DNA of 37,220 nucleotides from CAYUKK01 sp964445305. Its GTDB lineage: Bacteria > Acidobacteriota > Aminicenantia > Aminicenantales > UBA8522. This document shows positions 1 through 6,640 of the stretch, piece by piece; positions within the stretch are counted from its first letter, which is position 1; every line of letters begins with the position of its first letter. Below the pieces are notes generated by a model. It worked only from the letters and a program-made list of their open reading frames with translations, did not search any database and had not been told where the DNA came from. The stretch lies in NCBI GenBank assembly GCA_964445305.1, contig CAYUKK010000110.1, forward strand, positions 1 through 37,220, written 5' to 3'. The position numbers and the translations under genes were made by a program.

Positions 1-27
1 ACCTGTGTTTCCGCAGTATTGGCACAT
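1..27 (-). CDS. Possible 5' end of a further cysteine-rich gene, cut by the window edge
   Basis: On the minus strand an ATG at 27 opens a frame (M-C-Q-Y-C-G-N-T-G) that is still open at the window edge, 26 bases after the stop of the SufB/D gene. A Cys-x-x-Cys pair directly after the start would suit a small zinc or Fe-S binding protein, in keeping with the cysteine-rich genes upstream. Only nine codons are visible and the ribosome binding site is weak: AAGGAT lies upstream but better suits a competing ATG that meets a stop after three codons. It may be the next gene of the same transcript or chance. Confidence 0.3.
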
Positions 28-53
28 CAGCTACCCATAAAATCCTTAGACAA

Positions 54-992
54 TTACCTGAGCATCCCGTTAACGACAAGATCAATGGCCTCCTCCTCAC
101 TAAGACCTCTGGCCATGAGCGTCTGGACTTGTTTTTTATCCACTCTCCCTATGGCGGCTTCGTGAGTTACCCGGGCAAGCTCATTGGTCACATTGACAAT
201 GGGGATCGCCTTTGCTTGGGCCATCCCTTGAATAACTTCCAGACAATCGACGTGTCCTCTGGCCTCAGGTGCCGCCGCGGTCAGCTCATTGATGATTTCG
301 CTAATGGCCTTATCCCTGACGGCGATACGGCTTTTAATCAAACCCCGCGAAGATGCGCCGTCCAGCCAGCCAGCCTCTCTGATCTTAATCCTATCTTCGC
401 CATAACCGTAAATTTTTGTCGTCATGGCGAGGCTCGAATTTTCCTGAATGCGGACTTCATAATCAAGGTCAAAGACACCAACCCGGCCATTAAGGAGAGA
501 AAAATTTGTCGCAAAATGACTGTTCTTTCCTACGTTCACTCTCGCTCTGGGAACGACTTCTATGCCGCCATCTTCACCATGGAAATGAACCTCATTATAT
601 TCATAATAGGCATTATCGCCGATCTCTATATCGGCCTCCATCCGATGAACCACTTTTATGGCGTTGGGAAAAACACAGTGAGCCAGAAGCTTTAACTGGG
701 CCCCGTCTTCAATTTTTGCTTTGATATTAATTTCTTGAATACCTTCTTTCGGCAAAATTCCAAAACAAAGATGAACGGGGTTTTCTATTTTGGTTCCCCT
801 TTCAATTTTTAAATTGATATCGACGCCGGAGGACGTCTCCCTGGGCTCCAGAATGAGCCCCTGGACCGAATGCTTACCGATGACCCTATTCTTATGGATG
901 ACTAAATGAGCAATCTTAGAATCTTTGAAGACAGAAGGCTCACCGCCTGCCTGTTTGTAGGCCCCTAACATATATGCATAGTCCTGTATCAT
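54..992 (-). CDS. sufB: SufB/SufD-family Fe-S cluster scaffold protein (short, minimal-system type)
   Basis: This is the scaffold partner of the SufC ATPase just upstream; SufBCD-type complexes build Fe-S clusters in the cytoplasm. At 312 residues it is much shorter than a classical SufB and consists mainly of the right-handed beta-helix core plus the C-terminal helical part. Cys250 (in GHVDC) and Glu278 (in VTHEAAIG) fall where, from memory of the family, E. coli SufB has its essential Cys405 and Glu434, so it looks like a working SufB-like scaffold rather than a SufD. The C-terminal GLSEEEAIDLVVNGML stretch is the usual SufB/D ending. The start overlaps the sufC stop by four bases (ATGA), implying translational coupling. 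No SufS, SufU or SufE is present. This matches the two-gene SufC/SufB-like 'minimal' (SMS) type known in anaerobes and archaea; the subfamily call is an inference. Confidence 0.88.
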   Translation of the reverse strand: MIQDYAYMLGAYKQAGGEPSVFKDSKIAHLVIHKNRVIGKHSVQGLILEPRETSSGVDINLKIERGTKIENPVHLCFGILPKEGIQEINIKAKIEDGAQLKLLAHCVFPNAIKVVHRMEADIEIGDNAYYEYNEVHFHGEDGGIEVVPRARVNVGKNSHFATNFSLLNGRVGVFDLDYEVRIQENSSLAMTTKIYGYGEDRIKIREAGWLDGASSRGLIKSRIAVRDKAISEIINELTAAAPEARGHVDCLEVIQGMAQAKAIPIVNVTNELARVTHEAAIGRVDKKQVQTLMARGLSEEEAIDLVVNGMLR

Positions 993-1735
993 TTGACTTC
1001 CTCTATTTCGTCCTCTTCAGCTGGATAGACACGAGTCGGGCAGGGGATACATTTTTCTTTAAAGTATCTACCGACCTCTTGGGGGGTGCCTTCTTTGACC
1101 ACAAAACCTGAACAGATAAGAGATGTCCTATCAGCGATCTGGGCCACTTCTTCCCGATGGGTAATCAAGAGGATCGTTGTGCCCTCTTCTCTTAATCCCT
1201 TTATCATCTCAACAATATTATCTAAGGCCAAAATATCAATCCCCGAATCCGGTTCATCCAGGATAGCCAATTTTGGTTTCATGGCCAGCACGGCGGCCAG
1301 TTCAATGCGCTTTCTCTCGCCGCCGCTGAGCGTTTTATCGATGATTCTATTTAAATAATTTTTGGGCTCTAATAAGACCTGATAGAGCGCTTTTTCTGTT
1401 TGCTCCGAGTCTTTGTTTTTCATCCCCACAGCAATGTAGTCTTTTACGGTCAGCCCTTCAAAGCGAGCCGGTTCCTGCCAGGCCAGGGTTAGCCCCATTC
1501 TGGCTCTCTCGTCCAGGGGCAAAGTCGTTATGTCTTTTCCCAAAAAATAGATCTTGCCGCTTTGGGGAAGATAATCGCAACAGCCCATCAAGCAATAAGC
1601 AAGGCTTGATTTGCCGGCAGCATTAGGACCAAGAAGAGAATGAATGGTGCCGCCTTCGACCGAAAAGCTCAGATCCTTTAAAACCTGCCTCCCCTCCAGG
1701 CGCAGGGAAATTTTTTCAACCCTCAATATTTCCAT
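989..1735 (-). CDS. sufC: SufC-like ABC ATPase for Fe-S cluster assembly
   Basis: A cytoplasmic ATPase that drives the SufB-type scaffold. At 248 residues it has the usual SufC length. Walker A is LGPNAAGKSS (about 35-44), the Q-loop is in AWQEPARFEG, the ABC signature is LSGGERKR (136-143), Walker B is LAILDEPDSGID (156-167) and the switch histidine is His193. The DEPDSGID stretch and absence of membrane segments separate it from transporter ATPases. An unusual tail from about 229 (CIPCPTRVYP) adds a Cys-x-x-Cys pair followed by an acidic end, which E. coli SufC lacks as far as I recall. It is followed with a four-base overlap by the SufB/D gene and lies 36 bases after the upstream thioredoxin-like gene. 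Confidence 0.93.
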   Translation of the reverse strand: MEILRVEKISLRLEGRQVLKDLSFSVEGGTIHSLLGPNAAGKSSLAYCLMGCCDYLPQSGKIYFLGKDITTLPLDERARMGLTLAWQEPARFEGLTVKDYIAVGMKNKDSEQTEKALYQVLLEPKNYLNRIIDKTLSGGERKRIELAAVLAMKPKLAILDEPDSGIDILALDNIVEMIKGLREEGTTILLITHREEVAQIADRTSLICSGFVVKEGTPQEVGRYFKEKCIPCPTRVYPAEEDEIEEVK

Positions 1736-1771
1736 CTAACCCTTTCCTCTGGGCTCAACGGCTTTTCAAAA

Positions 1772-2122
1772 TTAATCCTTCTTCAAGAGCCCCTGCCTCT
1801 CGGCTGCTTCCAGGATATCCTTCTCAGTGACACCGAATTTTGCTTGTCCCGCTGTCATTTCCAACAATGTATTTTTATCCGGGAGGTCGCCGATGGCCGC
1901 CAGGGTATCTCCAATGTAAAGCAAAGGGTAGATAGCGTCACCGAAGTATTTCTCAGCCACGGAGGCTAATTCATCGGGCTGCCAATTTTGCTGCTGCTTA
2001 TCGATCACTTCCAACTCATCTTCCTCCCTAAGCCAACTTTTCACGACCTCGCGAACTAACTCCAGTGGATAGCTGGAGCAGCATGAGCTCAAACCGCCGT
2101 TTAGCACAATTTTTACTTTCAT
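1772..2122 (-). CDS. Small thioredoxin-fold-like protein with an N-terminal Cys-Cys pair, function unknown
   Basis: I do not recognise a named family. The 116-residue product opens with a beta-strand and then GGLSSCCSSYP, putting two adjacent cysteines where thioredoxin-fold proteins have their redox motif. Around residue 65 the segment AIYPLLYIGDTLAAIGDLP resembles the cis-proline strand and following loop of thioredoxin-like proteins. ArsD, an arsenic metallochaperone, also carries an N-terminal Cys-Cys pair on such a fold, but overall similarity is not evident. A good ribosome binding site (AAAGGAGA) precedes the ATG. The gene sits 18 bases after the DUF169 gene and 36 before sufC, so a thiol, persulfide or metal-carrying role beside the Fe-S scaffold is a reasonable inference. 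Confidence 0.8.
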   Translation of the reverse strand: MKVKIVLNGGLSSCCSSYPLELVREVVKSWLREEDELEVIDKQQQNWQPDELASVAEKYFGDAIYPLLYIGDTLAAIGDLPDKNTLLEMTAGQAKFGVTEKDILEAAERQGLLKKD

Positions 2123-2140
2123 CTTGTCTCCTTTCTATTA

Positions 2141-2926
2141 TTATTTACCGCTCAAATGCTGACGGCGATATTCTACCCCCACGGGTGTTAAAGTATAATC
2201 CGGCATTTGGGGAAAACCGATATCAAAGGGTGTCGGATAAGCGGCGACATTTGCCGTTTGCCGCATCCCCTCTAAAATCTTATCGTACATACTATAAGAA
2301 AAAGCCACGGTCACTTCATCCTCTTGGGCTAAAGCGGTTTTACGGTCGCCGAAGCAGGGCAATCCCAGCGCGATATCTTGCGAAACGTAAGCTTGGGCAA
2401 TGCTATCGGCGCACAGACTCCATTCACCGCCAGTGGAAAAATGAACCCTTCCACCCTTTTCATACAGATATCCCTGGACGACTCGCATGACTTGCGCCGT
2501 GTTGCCATACATGACCACGATATCCGGCTCAAAGTTTATTTTAGCCATAGGAGCTACCGCCACAGATTTAAACTTTCCAAAAGGGATTTTTGCCACTTGC
2601 GTGGTAAACTCGCGCGCTGATTTCAAATCAGCATGGAGCATTTTGGCTATCTCACCGTTTTTCATGATCTCCGGCTCTGGAATTAACCCCATGGTCACCC
2701 CACCTACGATACAAGCCATATCCTCCGCGGTGAAATACATGGATCGGCCATAATACCGCACGATGGCGGTAATCTGGCAGGTATTCATAGGATGACGCGG
2801 CCTGCTTGTCCCAGCAGGCCTTTCCTCCAGGGTTTTATAAAATTTCACCCCAAACGGATAGGTCTTAGGCCGGAGCATAGCCGATAATTCACAGCATACT
2901 TCAACACTTCCTTTCTTATTTGTCAT
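2141..2926 (-). CDS. DUF169 family protein
   Basis: A 261-residue cytoplasmic protein of the DUF169/COG2043 family, whose biochemical function is not established. Family-like segments are the N-terminal PKTYPFGVKF, the cysteine-containing NTCQITAIVRYYG, MACIVGGVTMGLI, and LPCFGDRKTA near residue 195; the glycine-rich and cysteine-containing blocks are what I rely on. The start is firm: a near-perfect AGGAGGT lies ten bases before the ATG. The upstream gap of 105 bases is the longest inside this gene string, so an internal promoter for the last part (DUF169 to SufB/D) is possible, although no clear -35/-10 pair is visible there. DUF169 proteins are often found in anaerobes beside redox or Fe-S genes; any role in cluster supply here is inference. 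Confidence 0.85.
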   Translation of the reverse strand: MTNKKGSVEVCCELSAMLRPKTYPFGVKFYKTLEERPAGTSRPRHPMNTCQITAIVRYYGRSMYFTAEDMACIVGGVTMGLIPEPEIMKNGEIAKMLHADLKSAREFTTQVAKIPFGKFKSVAVAPMAKINFEPDIVVMYGNTAQVMRVVQGYLYEKGGRVHFSTGGEWSLCADSIAQAYVSQDIALGLPCFGDRKTALAQEDEVTVAFSYSMYDKILEGMRQTANVAAYPTPFDIGFPQMPDYTLTPVGVEYRRQHLSGK

Positions 2927-3031
2927 TCTAATACCTCCTCGAGAGATAATTTTTGCTCGTTGATTCTGAAAAGATTTTTTTGAGCTCGATTCTTACTCAG
3001 CAAAAACATAAAAGTTGCCACAATCTTCTCT

Positions 3032-3433
3032 TCAAGTCCGCACTTGCCGTGACTGCTGCCAGGCTCCCAAGAAGACAGCAAATACGGGCATGCTCGCAAC
3101 GGGGATGAGCGTCAAAGCTGTCTCCAGGAGCTCTTCCTCACTGGCTCCGGCTTTCATTGCTCCAATGATATGCATGGCTGTCGTCTCACGGTCGTGTTGC
3201 GAAGCAGTAATGGCCGCATGAATCAAAAACTTATGCTTTTTTGAAACCGCGCCTTCGTTGAGGGTCAGTTCGTGCATTTTTAAGAAAGCTGCACATAATT
3301 CGGGATTTTTCTGCCGCAAAAATGCGACCGGATCCAGAACCTTCCCGAATTCCTCGCTAAAAGCCGTCAGGCTCTTGCCAAGCTGGTTTTTTATCTCATC
3401 ATCACTCACACTCGACTTCGTTTTGTTGGCCAT
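3032..3433 (-). CDS. Carboxymuconolactone decarboxylase-like (AhpD superfamily) protein lacking the CxxC
   Basis: A 133-residue all-alpha protein of the CMD/AhpD superfamily. The core helices run from about residue 45 (PELCAAFLKMHELTLNEG) through KHKFLIHAAITASQHDRETTAMH to the C-terminal ALTLIPVASMPVFAVFLGAW. In AhpD-type peroxidases the middle helix carries Cys-x-x-Cys-x-x-x-His; here the histidine is kept but the two cysteine positions read Asp and Thr, so thiol peroxidase activity is unlikely by that mechanism. Such cysteine-less members include the decarboxylase branch and many uncharacterised proteins. A GAGGAGG site precedes the ATG by about eight bases. It lies between a DGC protein and the DUF169 gene in the same transcription direction. 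Substrate unknown. Confidence 0.85.
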   Translation of the reverse strand: MANKTKSSVSDDEIKNQLGKSLTAFSEEFGKVLDPVAFLRQKNPELCAAFLKMHELTLNEGAVSKKHKFLIHAAITASQHDRETTAMHIIGAMKAGASEEELLETALTLIPVASMPVFAVFLGAWQQSRQVRT

Positions 3434-3472
3434 CTCGCTGCCTCCTCTTATTTCCTATTAGGAATTTGTTTT

Positions 3473-3898
3473 TTATTTTGACCTGCGCGACCAGAAGGAC
3501 TTCTGTTCTCCGGCGGCGATGATGGCGTCCGCTACCAGCTTAACCTCATCATCAGTAAATGCCAGACTGCTGAAAGGGCCCTGCTTGGCAAGGCCCAAGT
3601 CTGTCTCCAGGTTCAGGTAGACATCGGGTTCGAGACCCTTTTCCACCAGCAAGTGCCTGGCACACGCATTACGGCAGCCATCGATAACCATTAGATTTTC
3701 GATTTGCTTCACCAAGGCTGATTGTCTGGGAACCCGGTTCAAGACGGCCGGCAAAGAGCAGATACCGACCGTTTTGCTTCCCAGGCGTCTTACCGCCTCA
3801 AGCGCGGCCAGACCGGCGAGAGAGCCGGTGTTTGAGCCGCCGCTGAAGCAGGCAAATAGCCCAACTTTTGGTAATGTCATCTTCTTCTGCGTTTCCAT
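3473..3898 (-). CDS. DGC-domain (putative zinc-binding) protein, copy 1
   Basis: A 141-residue protein of the DGC family, annotated in databases as putative zinc-binding and named for its Asp-Gly-Cys motif. Diagnostic segments are CFSGGSNTGSLAGLAA (Cys17, early glycine-rich turn), GICSLP (Cys47) and VIDGCRNACARHLL with Cys75 and Cys79. The four cysteines could bind metal or carry persulfide; the chemistry of the family is not settled. The start has AAGGAGGT at good distance. It lies 12 bases after the Mrp-type ATPase gene. A second, more divergent DGC gene lies on the other side of the Mrp/NifX pair (5422-5865), an arrangement that suggests both serve one metal or sulfur-handling process. Confidence 0.85.
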   Translation of the reverse strand: METQKKMTLPKVGLFACFSGGSNTGSLAGLAALEAVRRLGSKTVGICSLPAVLNRVPRQSALVKQIENLMVIDGCRNACARHLLVEKGLEPDVYLNLETDLGLAKQGPFSSLAFTDDEVKLVADAIIAAGEQKSFWSRRSK

Positions 3899-3910
3899 CC
3901 GACCTCCTTA

Positions 3911-4990
3911 TCACCGCGGCTGCACGGGTGATCGTCGGGGCTCAGATGCTGTCTCTTCCAGGCGGCGGGCGATGGGGGCAAACGCCTCCGTCGGAACCAA
4001 TTCAATATTTCCTTCATCACACAACCTGGAGATGCTGGGGTCGAGGGGAATCTTGCCCAGGAAAGGCACTCCCAGCCGCCGGCCCATATCCTCCCCGTGG
4101 CTGGGGCCGAAGATCTCATATTTCCGGCCACTATCGGGGCAGACAAAGTAGCTCATGTTTTCCACAAGCCCGAGCAGAGGAACCTCCATCTTCTGAGCCA
4201 TACGGGTGGCCTTGCGCACAACCATCTCCGCCAGTTCTTGAGGTGAACTGACTAGCACCACACCTGAAAGGGGGAGTGATTGCATCACCGTCAGCGCGGC
4301 ATCGGACGTCCCAGGGGGCAGGTCAACCACCAGCCAATCCAGGTTACCCCACAGGACGTCGCCCCAGAACTGCTTGATGACCGAACTGATGAGTGGACCG
4401 CGCCAAATCACCGCCTCATCCTCGCTGGGCAGGAGCAAATTTATGGACATGACCTTGATACCTGATTTGCTCAGCACCGGAAGGAGACCCAAGGGGATGC
4501 CCTCGGGCTTTTCTTCAAGCCCGAATAGTTTCGGAATGCTCGGGCCGGTGATATCGGCATCGAGCACGCCGACCTCCTTGTGGTCCTGCCTGAGAACCAC
4601 AGCCAGCAGGGCCGTCACCAAAGACTTACCCACCCCGCCCTTGCCGCTCATCACAGCGACAACATGACGAATGTGATTGAAACGTTCGGCTACACCCGGC
4701 TGCCCCGGTCCTCCGAGACCGATCCTCTGTTTCTCCTCAGCCGTCATCTCTGTCAGGTCAACCTCCACTCCCTCGACTCCGTCCAGGCCCAGCACAGCCG
4801 CCCTGGCCTCGGCCACGATCTGGTCCTTCAGCGGGCATGCCGGAACAGTCAGCGCCAGAGTGAATTTCACCCGGGTGTTCTTAATCTGAATATTCCGCAC
4901 CATACCCAACTCCACCAGGCTGCGCTTCAGTTCGGGGTCCATCACCCTGGCCAGCGCTTGTTTTACTTGTTCCTCAGTTACCAGGGCCAC
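3911..4990 (-). CDS. mrp: Mrp/NBP35-type Fe-S cluster carrier ATPase with N-terminal MIP18 domain
   Basis: A 359-residue P-loop ATPase of the Mrp/ApbC/NBP35 group, which binds and hands over 4Fe-4S clusters in the cytoplasm. Residues 1-80 form a MIP18 (DUF59) domain with VPACPLKDQI carrying its conserved cysteine at 52. The ATPase domain has the deviant Walker A MSGKGGVGKS (114-123), DADITGPSIP and the switch segment DLPPGTSD (223-230). The usual bridging CxxC reads CPDS (284-287), so one cysteine is replaced by serine; this variant occurs in other anaerobe Mrp proteins as far as I recall, so loss of function should not be assumed. The start codon is GTG with AAGGA five bases upstream. It lies between a NifX-type gene (11 bases upstream) and a DGC gene (12 bases downstream). 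Confidence 0.93.
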   Translation of the reverse strand: MALVTEEQVKQALARVMDPELKRSLVELGMVRNIQIKNTRVKFTLALTVPACPLKDQIVAEARAAVLGLDGVEGVEVDLTEMTAEEKQRIGLGGPGQPGVAERFNHIRHVVAVMSGKGGVGKSLVTALLAVVLRQDHKEVGVLDADITGPSIPKLFGLEEKPEGIPLGLLPVLSKSGIKVMSINLLLPSEDEAVIWRGPLISSVIKQFWGDVLWGNLDWLVVDLPPGTSDAALTVMQSLPLSGVVLVSSPQELAEMVVRKATRMAQKMEVPLLGLVENMSYFVCPDSGRKYEIFGPSHGEDMGRRLGVPFLGKIPLDPSISRLCDEGNIELVPTEAFAPIARRLEETASEPRRSPVQPR

Positions 4991-5001
4991 TTTTCCTTCT
5001 T

Positions 5002-5409
5002 TCAGTGCAATTTTTCAGGATGGTCCGCCAGGCGGCCTTCAATGTAGGCTTGCACTGCCTCATCAATGTCGGCAATGTCCGTCACCATTGGGCTGATACC
5101 TGCTTGCTTGATACTTTCGTAAGCCCCGGCTCCCACCCCCCGTGCCAGCAGCACCTGGCAATCGGCGATGGCGGCGGCCATCAGCTCGTGTCGGCTCTTG
5201 GCGGACGGGTCAAAGCCATGACCACGCCGGTCGGCACCGTGGGACTCTTCGGCGTGTGGCTGGCTTGCAAACTGGGCATGCCCCATCTTATCGCGAGTCT
5301 CACGCGAAACAATTTTCCCGTCTTTAACGGTAACGAGTACATAGAACGGGGCGCGACCAAAGTGCTGGCTGATGGTGACGCCATCTTCTGATACAGCTGC
5401 GATTTTCAT
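5002..5409 (-). CDS. NifX/NifB-type dinitrogenase iron-molybdenum cofactor-binding family protein
   Basis: A 135-residue protein with the NifX/NafY/NifB C-terminal fold (Pfam Nitro_FeMo-Co). The opening MKIAAVSEDGVTISQHFGR, the DCQVLLARGVGAGAYE block and the following GISPMVTDIADIDEAVQAYI are typical. In nitrogen fixers such proteins bind FeMo-cofactor precursors; stand-alone copies in anaerobes with no nitrogenase probably bind other Fe-S or metal clusters. Between residues 45 and 75 there is a histidine-rich insertion (HAEESHGADRRGHG) that could bind metal. No nitrogenase genes are in the window. An AAGGAGAAG site precedes the ATG, and the gene lies 11-12 bases from its neighbours, firmly inside the operon with Mrp. 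Confidence 0.9.
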   Translation of the reverse strand: MKIAAVSEDGVTISQHFGRAPFYVLVTVKDGKIVSRETRDKMGHAQFASQPHAEESHGADRRGHGFDPSAKSRHELMAAAIADCQVLLARGVGAGAYESIKQAGISPMVTDIADIDEAVQAYIEGRLADHPEKLH

Positions 5410-5421
5410 TTTCTTCTCCTT

Positions 5422-5865
5422 TTATGAGCCGTTGGGTTCAGAAACTCCCAAAGCCTCGTTGGCAATCTTCTTGGCGATGCGGTCGACATCAGCCATGTCA
5501 AAGTCGAGGGTGGGCACCTTCTCCACGCCTTCTCTGGCGATTACGATCTCATAGGCATAGGGAATGTTCAGTCTTTCCAGTACCTTGCTGGCACAGCGAT
5601 TGGCGCAGCCGTTGATGATAATGAGCTTCCTCGCCCGCCGGGCAATATCCACATGCGCTTTCGACTCCGCGGCTACAGCCGTGATACAACACATCCGGGC
5701 ATTTTCGTGGGCATTAGTCAACTCAACCGCCACCTGATGACCGACCTGGCCAATGCTGGCCGCGCCGTCGCAGGCGAGAATAATGTTTAGCTTTTCGGCC
5801 TCTTTGGCACAAAGCGGAAGAATCCTTGGAGGCTTTTTTTGATTTTCTTTCTCCGGCATTTGCAT
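5422..5865 (-). CDS. DGC-domain (putative zinc-binding) protein, copy 2
   Basis: A 147-residue second member of the DGC family in this operon. The glycine-rich turn is ACDGAASIGQVGHQVA (Cys32), the middle cysteines are adjacent (Cys59-Cys60), and the signature reads IINGCANRCASKVLE (Cys87, Cys91), so Asn replaces the Asp of the name-giving DGC. An extra N-terminal extension of about 25 residues contains LCAKEAEK. Compared with copy 1 (3473-3898), overall identity is clearly low, so this is an old duplication or separate recruitment rather than a recent copy. AAAGGAAG lies just before the ATG; a second ATG two codons later is also possible. It is followed after 12 bases by the NifX-type gene. 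Confidence 0.83.
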   Translation of the reverse strand: MQMPEKENQKKPPRILPLCAKEAEKLNIILACDGAASIGQVGHQVAVELTNAHENARMCCITAVAAESKAHVDIARRARKLIIINGCANRCASKVLERLNIPYAYEIVIAREGVEKVPTLDFDMADVDRIAKKIANEALGVSEPNGS

Positions 5866-5919
5866 TCTTCCTTTATGAAAGACTAATTTGCAGGCAGGCG
5901 TTTTATTCTGATGGCTATC

Positions 5920-6198
5920 CTATCCTCCTTCCTTAGGATGCTCCTCGTGGTACTTCTTGATCACCTCCTGGATTTCCTTCATCGAAGGGAAGGAAATGGC
6001 TTCCTGGGTGCAGAGATTCTGACAAGCGCTGCAACCGATAACGCAATTAAAGGGTTGCACCACCCTGGGACAATTTTTCTCCTCGTCCCACTCAAAAACG
6101 CCATTTTTGCAGAAGTCGAAGCATTCCCCACAGCCGATACACTTATCTTCATCAATCGTGGGGTACCAGGGAATATATTCACGGGGGACCTTGAACAT
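5920..6198 (-). CDS. Ferredoxin with two 4Fe-4S cluster motifs
   Basis: A 92-residue ferredoxin-type electron carrier. The first cluster motif is C-x2-C-x2-C-x3-C at 20, 23, 26 and 30 (DKCIGCGECFDFCKNG); the second is a looser C-x3-C-x2-C-x3-C at 52, 56, 59 and 63 (CVIGCSACQNLC), with a lone Cys43 between. I chose the ATG at 6198 because a strong GAGGAGGAGG lies directly upstream; the longer frame reaching 6267 starts with TTG, crosses a strong hairpin and adds only a charged leader. Next to a stand-alone HdrA-like protein, it is a plausible electron donor or acceptor for that protein or for the Fe-S assembly genes downstream. Confidence 0.9.
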   Translation of the reverse strand: MFKVPREYIPWYPTIDEDKCIGCGECFDFCKNGVFEWDEEKNCPRVVQPFNCVIGCSACQNLCTQEAISFPSMKEIQEVIKKYHEEHPKEGG

Positions 6199-6234
6199 TT
6201 CCTCCTCCTCATCTTCGGGAAAGACTTCTTGGCC

Positions 6235-6261
6235 GGGGAGAGGGAGATTTTCCCTCTCCCC
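6235..6261 (-). repeat. Intercistronic hairpin with perfect 10-bp GC-rich stem
   Basis: GGGGAGAGGG at 6235-6244 pairs perfectly with CCCTCTCCCC at 6252-6261 around a 7-base A/T-rich loop; one or two more loop pairs are possible. It lies between the HdrA-like gene (ends 6281) and the ferredoxin start (6198). No T-run follows on the transcribed strand, so it is more likely an RNA-stabilising or processing element than an intrinsic terminator. It would let the promoter-distal genes be expressed at a different level from the regulatory and transport genes upstream. Confidence 0.75.
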
Positions 6262-6280
6262 ACCCAATGAGTCCGGGAAA

Positions 6281-6640
6281 CTATTTCTTCGCTTCCACGG
6301 CTTCCCGGACTTTTTTAATCGCCTCCTCGGTGGTCAAATTTCTCAGGTCAAGGGGAATCACCTGCTTTTCGAAATCCGCACCGACTTCCTGGAAGGCTTC
6401 CTTCATCATCTTTCTCTGCATCTTGGGGTCGCAGGCTCCGATGATATAAAGGCCATTATTTTGAATATAATCTTTGATGAACCTGTCCCCGTCATCGACG
6501 CAGAGCTGGGGATGGACAACGGCGTACTCGACATCCATTTCCCGGCGCACTGTGTTGATGAGCTCCCAGAGGTCCAGAGTTTTAAAACCCGGACATTGAC
6601 CCGTGCAAATGCACATAATGAACCTTGGTTTTTTTGACAT
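6281..6640 (-). CDS. Stand-alone HdrA N-terminal-like protein
   Basis: A 119-residue protein resembling the N-terminal part of HdrA/QmoA-type heterodisulfide reductase subunits, without their FAD domain or ferredoxin modules. Points of likeness are CICTGQCPGF near the start (Cys10, 12, 16), VVHPQLCVDDGD (Cys47), YIIGACDPKMQRKMM (Cys70), and the final VIPLDLRNL, which sits where HdrA has its VNIRE-like stretch. In HdrA proteins this region precedes the flavin domain and holds cysteines for an Fe-S cluster. Alone, it may bind a cluster or serve as an adaptor for the ferredoxin gene that follows. The start is sure: AAGGAGGT lies ten bases before the ATG, which directly follows the stop of the CoA-binding gene. 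Confidence 0.75.
   Translation of the reverse strand: MSKKPRFIMCICTGQCPGFKTLDLWELINTVRREMDVEYAVVHPQLCVDDGDRFIKDYIQNNGLYIIGACDPKMQRKMMKEAFQEVGADFEKQVIPLDLRNLTTEEAIKKVREAVEAKK

Noticed and set aside
5002..5409. NifX/NifB-type protein as a sign of nitrogen fixation
   Set aside because: No nitrogenase or nif genes accompany it; stand-alone members are common in anaerobes that do not fix nitrogen.
6199..6267. Longer ferredoxin start (TTG at 6267)
   Set aside because: It would translate through a strong hairpin and lacks a ribosome site, whereas the ATG at 6198 has a very strong one.
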